A DNA stretch of 64,000 nt, taken from NCBI RefSeq assembly GCF_041260665.1, contig NZ_JBGCCT010000015.1, positions 1 to 64,000 on the forward strand, in the 5' to 3' direction. The position numbers and the translations under genes were made by a program. Numbering within the stretch: the stretch's first letter is position 1; each line of letters starts with the position of its first letter. The notes under the pieces were generated by a model, which worked only from the letters and a program-made list of their open reading frames with translations, was not told the origin of the DNA and did not search any database. Shown piece by piece: positions 30,172-40,510 of this stretch. Source of the DNA: Catenulispora sp. GP43 (GTDB taxonomy: Bacteria > Actinomycetota > Actinomycetes > Streptomycetales > Catenulisporaceae).

Positions 30172-31569
30172 CTACTGCCAGGTCTCCTTCGCCGCGTCCT
30201 TCTCCAGCTGCGCGGCGGTGCCGTTGACGTCGCCGCTGCTCAGGAAGTCCTGCAGGTCCTTCCACTCCCCGGCGCCCTTGGTGCCGCCGAAGCCGACCGG
30301 GGCCTGGTCGGACATGTCGAACCGGAAGCCGCTGCCGGCGCTGACGAGCATCTGCGCCTCGGCGCGCGTGGTGTCGTCGGGGTAGGACGACATCGGCACG
30401 CTCTTGTCCGGCGAGACGAAGCCGCCGGCCGACGCCCACGCCTCGGCCGCCTCCGGCGAGGCCAGGAACTGGATGAACGCCATCGTCGCCGGGTTGTCGT
30501 TGGTGGCCAGCGCGGCGTCGCCGCCGCCGACGACGAAGTCGGTCAGCGAGCCGGCCGCCGGGAAGGCGAAGAACTTGGCGTCGGTGCCGAGCTTGGCCTG
30601 GGTGGTCGAGGTGATGACCGAGCCGGAGAAGTCGCCCTCGTAGACCATGGCGGCCTTCGGCGGGCTCTTGAAGGTCTGGGTGACCGAGTCGTTGAAGGAG
30701 GTCTGGAGCGCCCCGGACTTGCCGCCGGCCATGAACTGGTCGTTGCCGAACAGCTGCTTCAGCGTGGTCAGCGCCTGGATGACCGAGGGGTCGGTCCAGG
30801 GGATCTGGTGGTGCGCGAGCTTGTCGTACATATCCGGGCCGGCCTCGGACAGGTAGACGTTCTCGAACCAGTCGGTGAGCGTCCAGCCGTCCGCACCGCC
30901 CACCGAGACCGGGGTGATGCCGGCGTCGGAGAGCGTCTGGCAGTCCTTCAGGAAGTCGGCCCAGGTCTTCGGCGGCGTGACGCCGGCCTGCGAGAACTGC
31001 GCGGTGTTGTACCAGAACGTCGACTTGTTCGCGGCCTTGAACATGATCGAGTAGACCTGGCCGTTGACCGTGCCGAGGGTCTTCCAGCTCGGGTCGTAGT
31101 CGGCGTCGATCTCGGAGATCACGTTGGCGCCCAGCGGCTTGATCTGCCCGGCCTTGGCGAACTGCGCGATGGCGCCGGGCTGGGCCAGCAGCGCCACGTC
31201 GGGGGCGCCGCCGCCGGCCAGCTTGCTGCGCAGGACGGTCGGCGTCTGGTCGCCGGCGCCCTGGTAGCTGACCTTGGCGTGGGTCTTGGCCGTGAAGGCG
31301 TCGATCACCTTCTGGAAGTCCTGCTGCTCCTGCCCGGACCACTCGGCGAGGACCTGGATCGACTTGCCGGACAGGTCCGGCAGCGCCGGCCCCGCCGCCG
31401 CGCCGCCGGACGAGGAGGAGGACGACGAGCCCGCCGTGGATCCGGCCGAGGAGGTCGAGGCGGCCGCCGAGGGCTTGGAGGAGCTGGAGGAACAGCCGGC
31501 CAGTGCCAGGCCGGAGGCCAGTCCGACGGCTGCGACAACCGTGACGGACCGGTGGGAGCGTGCGCCCAT
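30172..31569 (-). CDS. Carbohydrate-binding lipoprotein of an ABC importer
   Basis: Extracellular family 1 solute-binding protein, 465 residues. Signal peptide with lipobox LAGC and Cys26, then a Ser/Ala/Gly linker to about residue 65 and the two-lobed domain with DFQKVIDAFTAKTHAKVSYQG, GAPDVALLAQPGAIAQFAKAG and FWYNTAQFSQAGV, all typical. It is the first gene of the four-gene importer operon, and the ROK regulator gene diverges from it. An inverted repeat in the shared control region is a candidate operator. The bound sugar cannot be read from the sequence. Confidence 0.9.
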   Translation of the reverse strand: MGARSHRSVTVVAAVGLASGLALAGCSSSSSKPSAAASTSSAGSTAGSSSSSSSGGAAAGPALPDLSGKSIQVLAEWSGQEQQDFQKVIDAFTAKTHAKVSYQGAGDQTPTVLRSKLAGGGAPDVALLAQPGAIAQFAKAGQIKPLGANVISEIDADYDPSWKTLGTVNGQVYSIMFKAANKSTFWYNTAQFSQAGVTPPKTWADFLKDCQTLSDAGITPVSVGGADGWTLTDWFENVYLSEAGPDMYDKLAHHQIPWTDPSVIQALTTLKQLFGNDQFMAGGKSGALQTSFNDSVTQTFKSPPKAAMVYEGDFSGSVITSTTQAKLGTDAKFFAFPAAGSLTDFVVGGGDAALATNDNPATMAFIQFLASPEAAEAWASAGGFVSPDKSVPMSSYPDDTTRAEAQMLVSAGSGFRFDMSDQAPVGFGGTKGAGEWKDLQDFLSSGDVNGTAAQLEKDAAKETWQ

Positions 31570-31690
31570 GATCAGCCTTCTTTCGTCAACTCGAGTGAGG
31601 GAACTGTCGTCTTGCGAAGTGGGGCGGCGATGCCGGAAACGTAAAGGTGACGAAATGAGGGCGTCAAGCGTGTTGCGATTCTGTGATAGA

Positions 31691-31740
31691 CGAACAAATT
31701 CGACCGAACTAACCGGGGCTTCAACCCCTGTATTTGTTTG
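31691..31740. promoter_or_regulatory. Candidate ROK operator pair in the divergent control region
   Basis: CGAACAAAT (31691-31699) and ATTTGTTTG (31732-31740) form an inverted repeat with one mismatch, centred 41 bp apart, in an unusually AT-rich 182-bp gap between the binding-protein and ROK genes. A small GGGG-CTTCAA-CCCC hairpin (31714-31727) lies between them. AT-rich inverted repeats are known targets of ROK/NagC-type regulators. Confidence 0.45.
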
Positions 31741-31751
31741 ATCCTTGACTA

Positions 31752-32969
31752 ATGGCGCCCTATCGCAGCATCCTCGCTGTCATGAGGACGCCCCCCACGG
31801 AGTCCCGTGCCGAGCGCAGCCGACTGGCCGTCGTACGGCTGCTGCGCGAGCGCGGGACCATGAGCCGCGCCGACATAGCCCGCTCGGTCGGACTGTCCCG
31901 CTCGACGGTCTCCGGCATCATCGCCGCCCTGGTCGCCGACGACCTGGTGGTGGAACTGGACGCCAAACTGGCCCCGGCCGGCGGCGGCGCCGGCCGCCCG
32001 GGGGCCGCGGTGATGCTCAACCCGGCCAGCGGCGAGGCGATCGGCGTCGACTTCGGCTACCGCCACGTCCACGTGATCATCGCCAACGTCGCGCACGCGG
32101 TCCGCATCGCCAAGTCGGTCCGCCTCCCGGTCGGCTACGACCCGTCCCAGGGCTTCGACCTGGCCGCCGACCTGGTCCGCACCGCCATCGACGAGGCCGG
32201 CACCGACCCCAGCCGCATCCTGGGCGTCGGCGTGAGCGTGCCGGGCCCCTTCGACACCGCGCGCGGCGTCCCCAGCTCCGGCATGCCCTCCCGCTGGGCC
32301 GGCATCCCCGTCGCCGCCGAACTGGGCGCCCGGCTGAACCTCCCGGTCCTGGCCGACGGCGACACCCGCCTCGGCGCCCTGGCCGAACGCCGCTGGGGCG
32401 CGGCCCGGGGGTGCGACGAGTTCGTCTACATGAAGCTGCACGGCGGCGTCGGCGGCGCCTTCGTCTCCAACGGCCGACTGGCCCGCGGCGTCAACGGCGG
32501 CGCCGGGGAGATCGGCCACCTGGTGGTGGACGCCACCGGTCCGCTGTGCCGCTGCGGGAACCGCGGCTGCCTGGAGACCTTCGTCGGCCTGCCGGTGGTG
32601 ATGCGCGCCCTGGAACCGGCCTACGGCGACCGGCTGACGCTGCGCAACGTCATCACCATGGCCTGGCAGGGCGACCGCGGCTGCATCAGGGCCCTGTCGG
32701 ACGCGGGCACGATGGCCGGCCGCGCGGTGGGCATGCTCGGCAACATCCTGAACCCGCAGAGCGTGATCATCGGCGGCGCGCTCTCGGCGGCCGGCGAACT
32801 GCTGATGGGGCCGCTGCGCGAGGCGGCGGCGACGGCCTCGCTGCCGCTGGCCGGGGACGCGATGACGATCCAGGTCGGGGCGCTGGGGCCGCAGGCCTGC
32901 GCGCTCGGGGCGGTGGCGATGGTCTTGGGCGAGACGGATCAGAAGCTGATGGCGGCGCTGGGGTCCTGA
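31752..32969 (+). CDS. ROK-family transcriptional regulator
   Basis: DNA-binding sugar-responsive regulator of up to 405 residues. An N-terminal winged helix-turn-helix (about residues 20-75, with MSRADIARSVGLSRSTVSGII) precedes a ROK sugar-kinase-like domain. The ROK zinc motif is complete: CRCGNRGCLE in the segment after GEIGHLVVDATG. The phosphate-binding GVGVSVPGPFD is also present. No convincing ribosome site precedes ATG 31752 or the alternative ATG 31782, so a leaderless transcript is possible. It probably represses the divergent importer operon until the sugar or its phosphate binds. Confidence 0.88.
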   Translation: MAPYRSILAVMRTPPTESRAERSRLAVVRLLRERGTMSRADIARSVGLSRSTVSGIIAALVADDLVVELDAKLAPAGGGAGRPGAAVMLNPASGEAIGVDFGYRHVHVIIANVAHAVRIAKSVRLPVGYDPSQGFDLAADLVRTAIDEAGTDPSRILGVGVSVPGPFDTARGVPSSGMPSRWAGIPVAAELGARLNLPVLADGDTRLGALAERRWGAARGCDEFVYMKLHGGVGGAFVSNGRLARGVNGGAGEIGHLVVDATGPLCRCGNRGCLETFVGLPVVMRALEPAYGDRLTLRNVITMAWQGDRGCIRALSDAGTMAGRAVGMLGNILNPQSVIIGGALSAAGELLMGPLREAAATASLPLAGDAMTIQVGALGPQACALGAVAMVLGETDQKLMAALGS

Positions 32970-32985
32970 ACGGACGGCGAGGAGC

Positions 32986-33015
32986 CGGTCCGACCGCATT
33001 CACGCGGTCGGACCG
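32986..33015. terminator. Bidirectional terminator hairpin
   Basis: A perfect 12-bp stem (32986-32997 with 33004-33015, arm CGGTCCGACCGC) with a six-base loop lies between the convergent ROK and thiolase genes. Confidence 0.75.
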
Positions 33016-33039
33016 CCGAGCTTGCTCGAACCGCTCCCC

Positions 33040-34233
33040 TCACGCCTTGCGGAACAGCGTCACCACCGCGGCCCCGCCAAGCCCGATGTTGTGCGCCAGC
33101 CCCACGTTCGCGCCCTCGACCTGCCGCGCTCCGGCCCGCCCCCGCAGGTGCCAGGTGATCTCAGCACACTGCGCCAGTCCGGTCGCGCCCAGCGGATGCC
33201 CCTTCGAGATCAGTCCGCCGGAGGGGTTCACCACCCAGCGTCCGCCGTAGGTCGTGGCCCCGTCCTGGACCAGCTTGCCGCCCTCGCCCTCGCCGCACAG
33301 GCCGAGCGCCTCGTAGGTGATCAGCTCGTTGATCGAGAAGCAGTCGTGCAGCTCGATCACGTCGAGGTCCTCCGGTCCGAGCCCGGCGGCGTCGTACACC
33401 CGGCGGGCCGCGTCCCGGCTCATCGGGCGGCCGACGACGTCGATGCAGGTGCGCGTGTCGAAGGCCTCGGCGGTGTCGGTGGCCATCGCCTGGGCGACGA
33501 TCTCGACGGCCTGATCCGCCAGGCCGTGCTCGTCCACGAAGCGCTCGCTCACCACCACCGCGGCGCCGGCGCCGTCGGACGTGGGCGAGCACTGGAGCTT
33601 GGTCAGCGGGCGGTGGATCTCCCGGGCGTCCAGGATGTCCTGCACCGAGTACTCGTCCTGGAACTGGGCATTGGGGTTGTGCACCGAGTGCCGGTGGTTC
33701 TTGGCGGCGACCATCGCCAGCTGCTCGGCGGTGGTGCCGTACTTCTCCATGTGCTCGCGGGCGGCGTCGCCGAAGATCTGCGCCGTCGGCGGGGTGGCCT
33801 CGAACGAATGCAGCTCGGCCATCAGCGTGTAGTGCCGGGCCAGCGGGGAGGCGGCGAAGTCGTCGTTGTTCATGCCGCCGCCGAGCGCGCCCTTCTTCAT
33901 CTGCTCGAAACCCAGGGCCAGCACGCACTCGTTGAGGCCGCCGCGGACCCACTGCGCGGCCATCATCAGCGCGGTCGAGCCGGTGGCGCAGTTGTTGTTG
34001 ACGTTGTAGACCGGCACGCCGGTCAGGCCGAGCTCGTAGGCCGCGCGCTGGCCGCACGTGGAGGGGCCGAAGACGTAGCCGGCGGCCACCTGCTCGACCT
34101 GGTCGTAGCGCACGCCGGCGTCCTCCAGCGCCGCGCTCCCGGCTTCGCGCGCCATGTCGAAGTACCGCCACTGGCGGGTCTCGGGCTTCTCGAACTTCGT
34201 CATGCCGACGCCGACGACGTAGACCTTGTTCAC
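33040..34233 (-). CDS. Thiolase-family lipid-transfer-like protein (SCP-x thiolase type)
   Basis: Thiolase-fold enzyme of 397 residues that in this branch removes acetyl-, propionyl- or side-chain units from acyl-CoA thioesters. The nucleophilic Cys82 lies in [11 protein letters not shown]; His residues are seen in [10 protein letters not shown] and in [10 protein letters not shown]. It lacks the SCP-2 domain of full SCP-x. It follows the fused acyl-CoA dehydrogenase gene by about 50 bp on the same strand, so both probably share the KstR-like operator upstream. In mycobacteria such thiolases act in steroid side-chain or ring breakdown, which is suggestive but not proven here. Confidence 0.88.
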   Translation of the reverse strand: MNKVYVVGVGMTKFEKPETRQWRYFDMAREAGSAALEDAGVRYDQVEQVAAGYVFGPSTCGQRAAYELGLTGVPVYNVNNNCATGSTALMMAAQWVRGGLNECVLALGFEQMKKGALGGGMNNDDFAASPLARHYTLMAELHSFEATPPTAQIFGDAAREHMEKYGTTAEQLAMVAAKNHRHSVHNPNAQFQDEYSVQDILDAREIHRPLTKLQCSPTSDGAGAAVVVSERFVDEHGLADQAVEIVAQAMATDTAEAFDTRTCIDVVGRPMSRDAARRVYDAAGLGPEDLDVIELHDCFSINELITYEALGLCGEGEGGKLVQDGATTYGGRWVVNPSGGLISKGHPLGATGLAQCAEITWHLRGRAGARQVEGANVGLAHNIGLGGAAVVTLFRKA

Positions 34234-34282
34234 TGTCGCATCCCCTTTATCAGAGTTCAGAGTTCGAGGTTCGGAGTCGGTC

Positions 34283-36553
34283 TCAGTCGCGGGGCAGCCC
34301 GAGGATCCGCTCCCCGATCACGTTCAGCTGCACTTCCGTAGTCCCACCTGCGATGGTCAGGCAGCGGCTGGACAGGAACCCCTGCGTCCACCCGGCCGCC
34401 GCCCCCGCCTCCTCGGTCGCGCCCGCGCCGCCCAGCAGCTCCAGCCCGAGCTCGGCGACGTCCTGCGCGAGCTTCATCGAGATCAGCTTCCTGATGCTCG
34501 CCTCGGGCCCCTGCTCCATCCCGGACAGCTGGCGCAGCGTGGTCCGCAGGCCCAGCAGCGCGGCGGACTGGCCCTGGCAGACCAGTTCGCCCAGCCGTTG
34601 CGCCACAACGGGATCCAACTCGCCGCGCGCCGCCACCGAGCTGAGCAGCCCTTCCAGGGAACCGCCGAGGACCGGCCCGGAGGCCAGCGACACCCGCTCG
34701 TTCCCGAGGGTGTTGCGGGCCAGCGGCCAGCCGCCGTCCACCTCGCCGACCACCAGTTCGTCGGGCACGAACACGCCGTCGAGGAACACCTCGTTGAACA
34801 TCGACGCGCCGGTGATCTCGCGCAGCGGCCGGACGTCCACGCCGGGGGACTTCATGTCCACTAGGAAGTACGTGATGCCCTCGTGCTTGGGCTTGTCAGG
34901 ACTCGTACGCGCGATGCAGATCGCCCACTGCGCGAAGTTCGCCACCGAGGTCCACACCTTCTGGCCGTCCAGGCGCCACCCGCCCTCGACCCGGGTGGCG
35001 CGGGTGGTCAGCGCCGCCAGGTCGGACCCGGCGCCGGGCTCGCTGAACAGCTGGCACCAGATGACCTCGCCGCGCAGGGTCGGCAGCACGAAGCGCTCGC
35101 GCTGCGCGTCGCTGCCGTACTTGACCAGCGTGGGGACCACCCAGTTGCCGATCACGAGGTCGGGCAGGCGCACCTTGGCGGCCGCCATCTCCTGCGCGAT
35201 GACGATCTGCTCGACCGGCCCGGCCGACAGGCCGTAGGGCTTGGTGAGGTACGGCGCGGCATAGCCGGTGGCGGCCAGCGCCTTGCGCTGCTCCGGGGGA
35301 GTCAGGCCCTTGACTCCCGCGAGGGCCGCACGGGCCGCTTCGCGATGGGCGTCGGCCTCCTCGGGGAGCTCGACTCGGAGCTCCCGGCGCCGGCCGGCGG
35401 ACGTGAGGGCGGCGGCCCGGGCCCGCCAGCGGCTGGTCGGGCCGTGGATCTGCCGCAGGCTCAGGGCCCTGCGAAGGTAGACGTGCGCGTCGTGCTCCCA
35501 GGTGAAGCCGATCCCGCCGAGCACCTGGACGCAGTCCTTGGCGCATTCCACCGCAGCGTCCAGGGCGAGCGCCGCCGCGATGGCGATCGGCACCTCGGGG
35601 TCGTCGGCGGCGATGCCGGATCCGGATCCGGCGACGTAGGCGGCGTCCCAGACCGCGCTGCGGGCCTGCTCCATCCGGGCGACCATGGCGGCGCAGCGGT
35701 GTTTGACGCCTTGGAACTGGCCGATCGGCTTGCCGAACTGGACGCGGACCTTCGCGTACTCGGCGGCGGTGCGCGTGCACCAGTCGGCGATGCCGACGGC
35801 TTCGGCGGACGCCAGGAGCGCCGCGATCCGGTCGAGCAGGGCGGTGGCGCCGACGACCACCTGGGCGCGGGGCACGAAGACCCGCCCGACGACCACCTTC
35901 GCCACCCGCCGGGTGCGGTCCAGGGAGATCAGAGGACTGATGGCGAGGTCGGCGGACGGGACGAGCGCCTGGATCTCGGAGCCGTCCGAGCGGCGGGCGG
36001 TCAGCAGCAGCCAGTCGGCGAGCGCCGCGCCGATAACCGGTTCTACCTCTCCGGCGAGCAGGTACCCGCCTTCGATGGGCTCGGCGACGACGGTGCCCGG
36101 GTGCAGCGCGACGGCGGCGGTGGCGCTGCCGTCGGCGAGCGCCGCGAGGATGTCCGAGCTGCCGGAGGTGCCGGAGCTGCCGGAGCTGCCGGAGCCGCCC
36201 GCGGCGTGCAGGAACACCGCGGCGGTCACGGTCGGCAGCAGAGGCCCGGGGGTCGCGGCGCGGCCGGTCTCCTCCAGCGTGACGGCCAGCGGCAGAAGGC
36301 CTGCGAGGTGGGCGTCGGCGGCGGCGGCCTCGGGGTCGGGGTCGGGGTCGGCGTCGAGTTCGTCGCCGTAAAGAAGTCCTTGTTTCGCCAGATCACCCCA
36401 GAACGCAGGGCGTTCCTCCTGCTCGGCGTCCAGCGCGGCGCGCACGGCGGACGGCGGCACGGCCCGGGCCAGCCACCCCCTGACCGCCTCGGCGAGGTCG
36501 CGGTGCTCACTGGTGATCCCTATGGAGCCGATTCCGGCGGTCACTGAAGCCAC
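34283..36553 (-). CDS. Fused two-domain acyl-CoA dehydrogenase
   Basis: FAD enzyme of 756 residues in which two acyl-CoA dehydrogenase domains are joined head to tail (about 1-385 and 400-756), about twice the family length. The C-terminal half has clear flavin motifs [12 protein letters not shown] and [14 protein letters not shown]. The N-terminal half is more divergent and contains two low-complexity inserts encoded by short DNA repeats: DADPDPDPE, and a Gly/Ser stretch near 36160-36200. Steroid-degrading actinobacteria use heteromeric dehydrogenase pairs with one active half, and this fusion resembles such a pair. It starts at GTG 36553 only 12 bp from a KstR-type site, without a clear ribosome site, so it may be leaderless. 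Confidence 0.87.
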   Translation of the reverse strand: MASVTAGIGSIGITSEHRDLAEAVRGWLARAVPPSAVRAALDAEQEERPAFWGDLAKQGLLYGDELDADPDPDPEAAAADAHLAGLLPLAVTLEETGRAATPGPLLPTVTAAVFLHAAGGSGSSGSSGTSGSSDILAALADGSATAAVALHPGTVVAEPIEGGYLLAGEVEPVIGAALADWLLLTARRSDGSEIQALVPSADLAISPLISLDRTRRVAKVVVGRVFVPRAQVVVGATALLDRIAALLASAEAVGIADWCTRTAAEYAKVRVQFGKPIGQFQGVKHRCAAMVARMEQARSAVWDAAYVAGSGSGIAADDPEVPIAIAAALALDAAVECAKDCVQVLGGIGFTWEHDAHVYLRRALSLRQIHGPTSRWRARAAALTSAGRRRELRVELPEEADAHREAARAALAGVKGLTPPEQRKALAATGYAAPYLTKPYGLSAGPVEQIVIAQEMAAAKVRLPDLVIGNWVVPTLVKYGSDAQRERFVLPTLRGEVIWCQLFSEPGAGSDLAALTTRATRVEGGWRLDGQKVWTSVANFAQWAICIARTSPDKPKHEGITYFLVDMKSPGVDVRPLREITGASMFNEVFLDGVFVPDELVVGEVDGGWPLARNTLGNERVSLASGPVLGGSLEGLLSSVAARGELDPVVAQRLGELVCQGQSAALLGLRTTLRQLSGMEQGPEASIRKLISMKLAQDVAELGLELLGGAGATEEAGAAAGWTQGFLSSRCLTIAGGTTEVQLNVIGERILGLPRD

Positions 36554-36564
36554 GTGGCGGATAG

Positions 36565-36578
36565 TAGAACACGTTTCA
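36565..36578. promoter_or_regulatory. KstR-type operator
   Basis: TAGAACACGTTTCA fits the published mycobacterial KstR consensus TnnAACnnGTTnnA at every fixed position. It lies in the 50-bp divergent gap between the fused acyl-CoA dehydrogenase gene (start 12 bp away) and a methyltransferase gene, where bound repressor could cover both promoters. A KstR-like regulator is encoded at 46552-47190. Confidence 0.7.
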
Positions 36579-36594
36579 GTTATCCGGAAGATAG

Positions 36595-37221
<627 letters not shown>

Positions 37222-37238
37222 CCGGGCACTGTCGGGGT

Positions 37239-37718
37239 TCAGAAGACAGCCTCGCGCGCCGCGTTAAGGAACGCGGTCTGCGGCTCGTCCGACACATCCC
37301 ACAGCCTGCCGCCTTCGGCGATCTCGTCGGGATCGCGCCACATCACCCTGTTCACGGCGGTCGCGTATTTCCAGGCTCGCTGGTACAGGTCGCGGGAGAA
37401 CAAGATCTGAATCATCCGCTCGGTCACGAAGAGGCGGTCGATCACGTCGCGGGCCGCGGCGAACCACTCCGGGGTGCCCGCGGCGGCCCAGTCGGCGGCG
37501 ATCTCGCGCTGCTCGGCAATGCGGACACCCTGCTGGGCGATGGTGATGAAATCGCGCAACAGCTGCAACTGTTCCTCGCGGCGCGCTTCGGCACGCTGGT
37601 CCGCGCGTCTCCGATCCTCGTTCCTCGATGTCAGACGGGCCGTGCTGAATTGGGTCAGGTAGGTCAGGGCGCCGCCGACGGCTACACCGGCCAGCCCGAT
37701 CCACTCCTGGGTCTGCAT
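37239..37718 (-). CDS. Unknown single-pass membrane protein with coiled coil
   Basis: I cannot assign a function to this 159-residue protein. An N-terminal helix (WIGLAGVAVGGALTYLTQF, residues about 6-24) is followed by a strongly charged coiled-coil stretch (about 28-70, RRADQRAEARREEQLQLL) and a helical C-terminal half rich in aromatic residues (FVTERMIQILFSRDLYQRAWKY is one amphipathic segment, split here across about residues 97-118). No cysteines or catalytic motifs are visible. It lies between an unrelated methyltransferase (convergent, 17 bp apart) and the ECF sigma gene on the same strand, 46 bp downstream of it. Confidence 0.7.
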   Translation of the reverse strand: MQTQEWIGLAGVAVGGALTYLTQFSTARLTSRNEDRRRADQRAEARREEQLQLLRDFITIAQQGVRIAEQREIAADWAAAGTPEWFAAARDVIDRLFVTERMIQILFSRDLYQRAWKYATAVNRVMWRDPDEIAEGGRLWDVSDEPQTAFLNAAREAVF

Positions 37719-37764
37719 GTCAGTTCTCTACCACGCAGAGTTCCCACCACGCAGGGTCGAGCAG

Positions 37765-39105
37765 CTACATAGGCAATCCCTCGAGCTTGCCCCGCAGCAC
37801 GGCCTGCTCGCGCTCGTTGCCGCAGAGCTTGACGGCGTGCTCCAGCTCCACACGCGCCTCGTCGAAGCGCTCCAGGCGGATCAGCAGCTCGCCGCGGACG
37901 CTCGGCAGCAGGTGGGAGTTCGCCAGCGCGCCGTCCGCCGCGAGCTCGTCCACGGCTTCCAGCGCGGCGGCCGGCCCGCGCGCCATCGACACCGCGACCG
38001 CGCGGTTGAGGGCGACGACCGGCGAGGGCGCCAGGCGGTCCAGCGCGTCGTAGAGGACGACGATGCGCTCCCAGTCCGTGGCCTCGACCGAGGCGGCGAC
38101 GGCATGGCACTCGGCGATCATCGCCTGCAGCCCGTACGCGCCCACGCCCCGGCCGCCCTGCTGCGCGCGGGCCAGCGCGGCCCGGCCGCGCCGGATCGCG
38201 GCGTGGTCCCACCGGCCGCGGTCCTGGTCGGCCAGCAGCACCGGCTCGCCGTCCGGTCCGACCCGGGCCGGGAAGCGCGCGGCGGTCAGCTCCATCAGTG
38301 CCAGCAGCCCGTGGACCTCCGGTTCGTCGGGCACCAGGCGGGTCAGGATGCGCGCCAGCCGCTGCCCCTCGCCGGCCAGGTCCAGGCGGATCAGCGCGTC
38401 GCCGGCACTGGCCGACGAGCCCTCGGTGAAGATCAGGTAGACCACGCTGAGCACCGACCCCAGCCGCTCGGCCCGCTGCTCCGGCGGCGGCACCTCGAAG
38501 GGCACCCCGGCCGCGGCCAGCGTCTTCTTCGCGCGGGTGATGCGCGCCTGCACGGTGGCAGTCGGCACCAGGAAGGCCTTGGCGATCTCGTCGCTGGTCA
38601 GCCCGCCGACCACGCGCAGGGTCAGCGCGATGCAGGCCTCGCGCGAGAGCACCGGATGGCAGGAGACGAACATCAGGGCGAGCAGATCGTCGTCGATCTG
38701 GTCCGGGTCCCACAGCACCGCCTCGCCGGCCCGGAGCGGATCGAGGGGCTCGCCGCCGGTGGCCGCACCGCCCTCGCCGAGCTCCTGGGCGAGGACCGCG
38801 TACTTGCGGTCCTGCACGGCGTGGCGGCGGAAGTGGTCGATCGCACGCCGCCGCCCGACGGTGAGCAGCCACCCGGCCGGCTGCCGCGGCACGCCCTCGC
38901 GCGGCCAGGTGACCAGCGCCTCGGCGAGCGCCTCCTGGGCCACGTCCTCGGCGAGGGCGAAGTCGCCGGTGTAGCGGGCCAGGGCGCCGACGATGCGGGC
39001 GGACTCGATGTGCCAGACGGCGGCGACGGCGGCGCGGCCGGTGGGGTCGGTGGTGCGGGCTGCGGAGTCGGTGGTGCGGCCGGTGGGGTCGGTGGGGTCG
39101 GTCAT
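37765..39105 (-). CDS. ECF42-type RNA polymerase sigma factor with C-terminal TPR-like extension
   Basis: Alternative sigma factor of 446 residues. Sigma region 2 lies around residues 35-105 (ALARYTGDFALAEDVAQEALAEAL, then GWLLTVGRRRAIDHFRR) and region 4 around 145-205 (CIALTLRVVGGLTSDEIAKAFLVPTATVQARITRAKK). A long C-terminal extension (about 215-446) of DUF6596/TPR type is the mark of ECF42, which uses this domain instead of a classical anti-sigma factor. The YCII gene 52 bp upstream is the conserved partner of ECF42, and both are likely on one transcript. The Thr/Asp/Pro repeat at the N-terminus (TDPTDPTG) makes the exact start uncertain. Confidence 0.9.
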   Translation of the reverse strand: MTDPTDPTGRTTDSAARTTDPTGRAAVAAVWHIESARIVGALARYTGDFALAEDVAQEALAEALVTWPREGVPRQPAGWLLTVGRRRAIDHFRRHAVQDRKYAVLAQELGEGGAATGGEPLDPLRAGEAVLWDPDQIDDDLLALMFVSCHPVLSREACIALTLRVVGGLTSDEIAKAFLVPTATVQARITRAKKTLAAAGVPFEVPPPEQRAERLGSVLSVVYLIFTEGSSASAGDALIRLDLAGEGQRLARILTRLVPDEPEVHGLLALMELTAARFPARVGPDGEPVLLADQDRGRWDHAAIRRGRAALARAQQGGRGVGAYGLQAMIAECHAVAASVEATDWERIVVLYDALDRLAPSPVVALNRAVAVSMARGPAAALEAVDELAADGALANSHLLPSVRGELLIRLERFDEARVELEHAVKLCGNEREQAVLRGKLEGLPM

Positions 39106-39157
39106 GACATCTCCCCGGCCCGGCCGACACCGCCGCCTACCCCGCCGCGGACCCCGC

Positions 39158-39577
39158 TCAGATCTGCCCGGTGGCCTCGCGCCACGCCCGCTCCTTCTTG
39201 ATCCACTCGTTGTCCTGCGGCATCTCGTCGATCGTCGTCACCCGGCGGATCTCGGTCTTGAAGCCGGGCCCGGTGATCGGCGAGCGCTTGGCCCACTCCA
39301 CCGCCTCCTGCTTGGAGGCCACGTTGAGGATGTAGAAGCCGTTGAACAGCTCCTTCGTCTCCCCGTACGGCCCGTCGGTGACCACCGGCGGCTCCGAGGA
39401 GTAGTCGACGACGACCGTGTCCTCCGGCTCGGCCAGGCCCTCGGCGGCCAGCAGGACGCCGGCGCGGATCAGCTCGTCGTTGAACTTCCCGACGGTGGCG
39501 ATCATCTCGCTGAAGTCGGCGGTGGCCATGGACTCCATCGCCTTGTCGTCGGCGCGGAAGATCAGCATGTACTTCAT
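39158..39577 (-). CDS. YCII-related DGPF protein, partner of ECF42 sigma
   Basis: Small cytosolic alpha/beta protein of 139 residues of the YCII family. It begins MKYMLIFRADDKA at ATG 39577, preceded by GGAGACC, although the open frame extends further upstream. The family signature appears as VTDGPYGETKELFNGFYILNV. Such proteins are almost always encoded beside ECF42 sigma genes, which follows here after 52 bp. Their biochemical role is unsettled; they may supply a stress-related small-molecule activity controlled by the sigma factor. Confidence 0.9.
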   Translation of the reverse strand: MKYMLIFRADDKAMESMATADFSEMIATVGKFNDELIRAGVLLAAEGLAEPEDTVVVDYSSEPPVVTDGPYGETKELFNGFYILNVASKQEAVEWAKRSPITGPGFKTEIRRVTTIDEMPQDNEWIKKERAWREATGQI

Positions 39578-39763
39578 GGTCGGTCTCCTTCGGCTCGCGA
39601 GCCCCTGGTCGGGGCCGCTCTCATCCCTAGGTCGAACGGGCTGTGCCGCGGATCGACATCTGGCCACACTGAATCTCGCCACACTTTAGGCGATGAAATC
39701 GGCCGCCCCCGATCGTCTACATCTTTCGGGGCACCGATGCCCCCGCACCGAACCGGAGGCACC

Positions 39764-40510
39764 ATGACCGAGAAGCCCGAGAAGATCGACAAGCCCGAGA
39801 ACACTCCCCCGCTCCCGCCGATCACCGACCGCCAGAGCTGGCAGGCCCGCCTCGACGAGCTCGCCGTCCGCGAGAAGGCGCACACCCGCGAGGGCGACAA
39901 GCTCGCCGCCGAGCGCCGCCGCCTGCCGATGGTCGAGGTGGACCCCTCGATCCCGGTCCTCGGCGCGAAGGGCCCGGTCCGGCTGCGCGACGTGTTCGAG
40001 GGCCGGCGCATGCTCACCGTCTACTACGCCATGTGGCACGACGACCGCTCCTCGAAGGACCAATGCGAAGGCTGCACCTTCTTCACCGCCGAGGTCCGCG
40101 AGCTGTCCTACCTGCACTCCCGCGACGTCACCTACGCGATCTTCTCGCAGGGCCCGTACGAGCAGAGCCGCGCCTACCACGACTTCCTCGGCTGGGACGT
40201 CCCCTGGTACTCGGCCCGCGACTCCGCCGAGCAGCTGCTGGCCGGCCGCTTCTTCGGCATGCGCGTCAGCTACCTGCGCCGGGGCGACCGGGTGTTCGAG
40301 ACCTACTGGACCACCGGACGCGGCGTGGAGCGCGCGGCGCCGAGCTACGCCATCCTGGACGAGACCGCCTACGGCCGCCAGGAGACATGGGAGGACTCTC
40401 CGGAGGGCTGGCCCCGGGAGTTCGGCGTCACCGGCGAGCAGTTCCGGGTCGGGGGCCGGCCGACGGCCCAGTGGGTCCAGCTCACCGCCGGCAAGCCCGA
40501 GCCTTTCTAG
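39764..40510 (+). CDS. DUF899 thioredoxin-like protein
   Basis: Protein of 248 residues with a thioredoxin-like fold. GGAGG stands four bases before ATG 39764, and the Lys/Pro/Glu-rich first 25 residues look disordered. The DUF899 hallmarks follow: a helical start WQARLDELAVREKAHTREGD, then YYAMWHDDRSSKDQCEGCTFF, where CEGC forms a CxxC pair, and later YSARDSAEQLL and FGVTGEQFRVGGRP. Members are found beside ECF42/YCII genes and transport regulators; a peroxide- or disulfide-related role has been guessed but not shown. It diverges from the YCII gene across a short control region. Confidence 0.85.
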   Translation: MTEKPEKIDKPENTPPLPPITDRQSWQARLDELAVREKAHTREGDKLAAERRRLPMVEVDPSIPVLGAKGPVRLRDVFEGRRMLTVYYAMWHDDRSSKDQCEGCTFFTAEVRELSYLHSRDVTYAIFSQGPYEQSRAYHDFLGWDVPWYSARDSAEQLLAGRFFGMRVSYLRRGDRVFETYWTTGRGVERAAPSYAILDETAYGRQETWEDSPEGWPREFGVTGEQFRVGGRPTAQWVQLTAGKPEPF

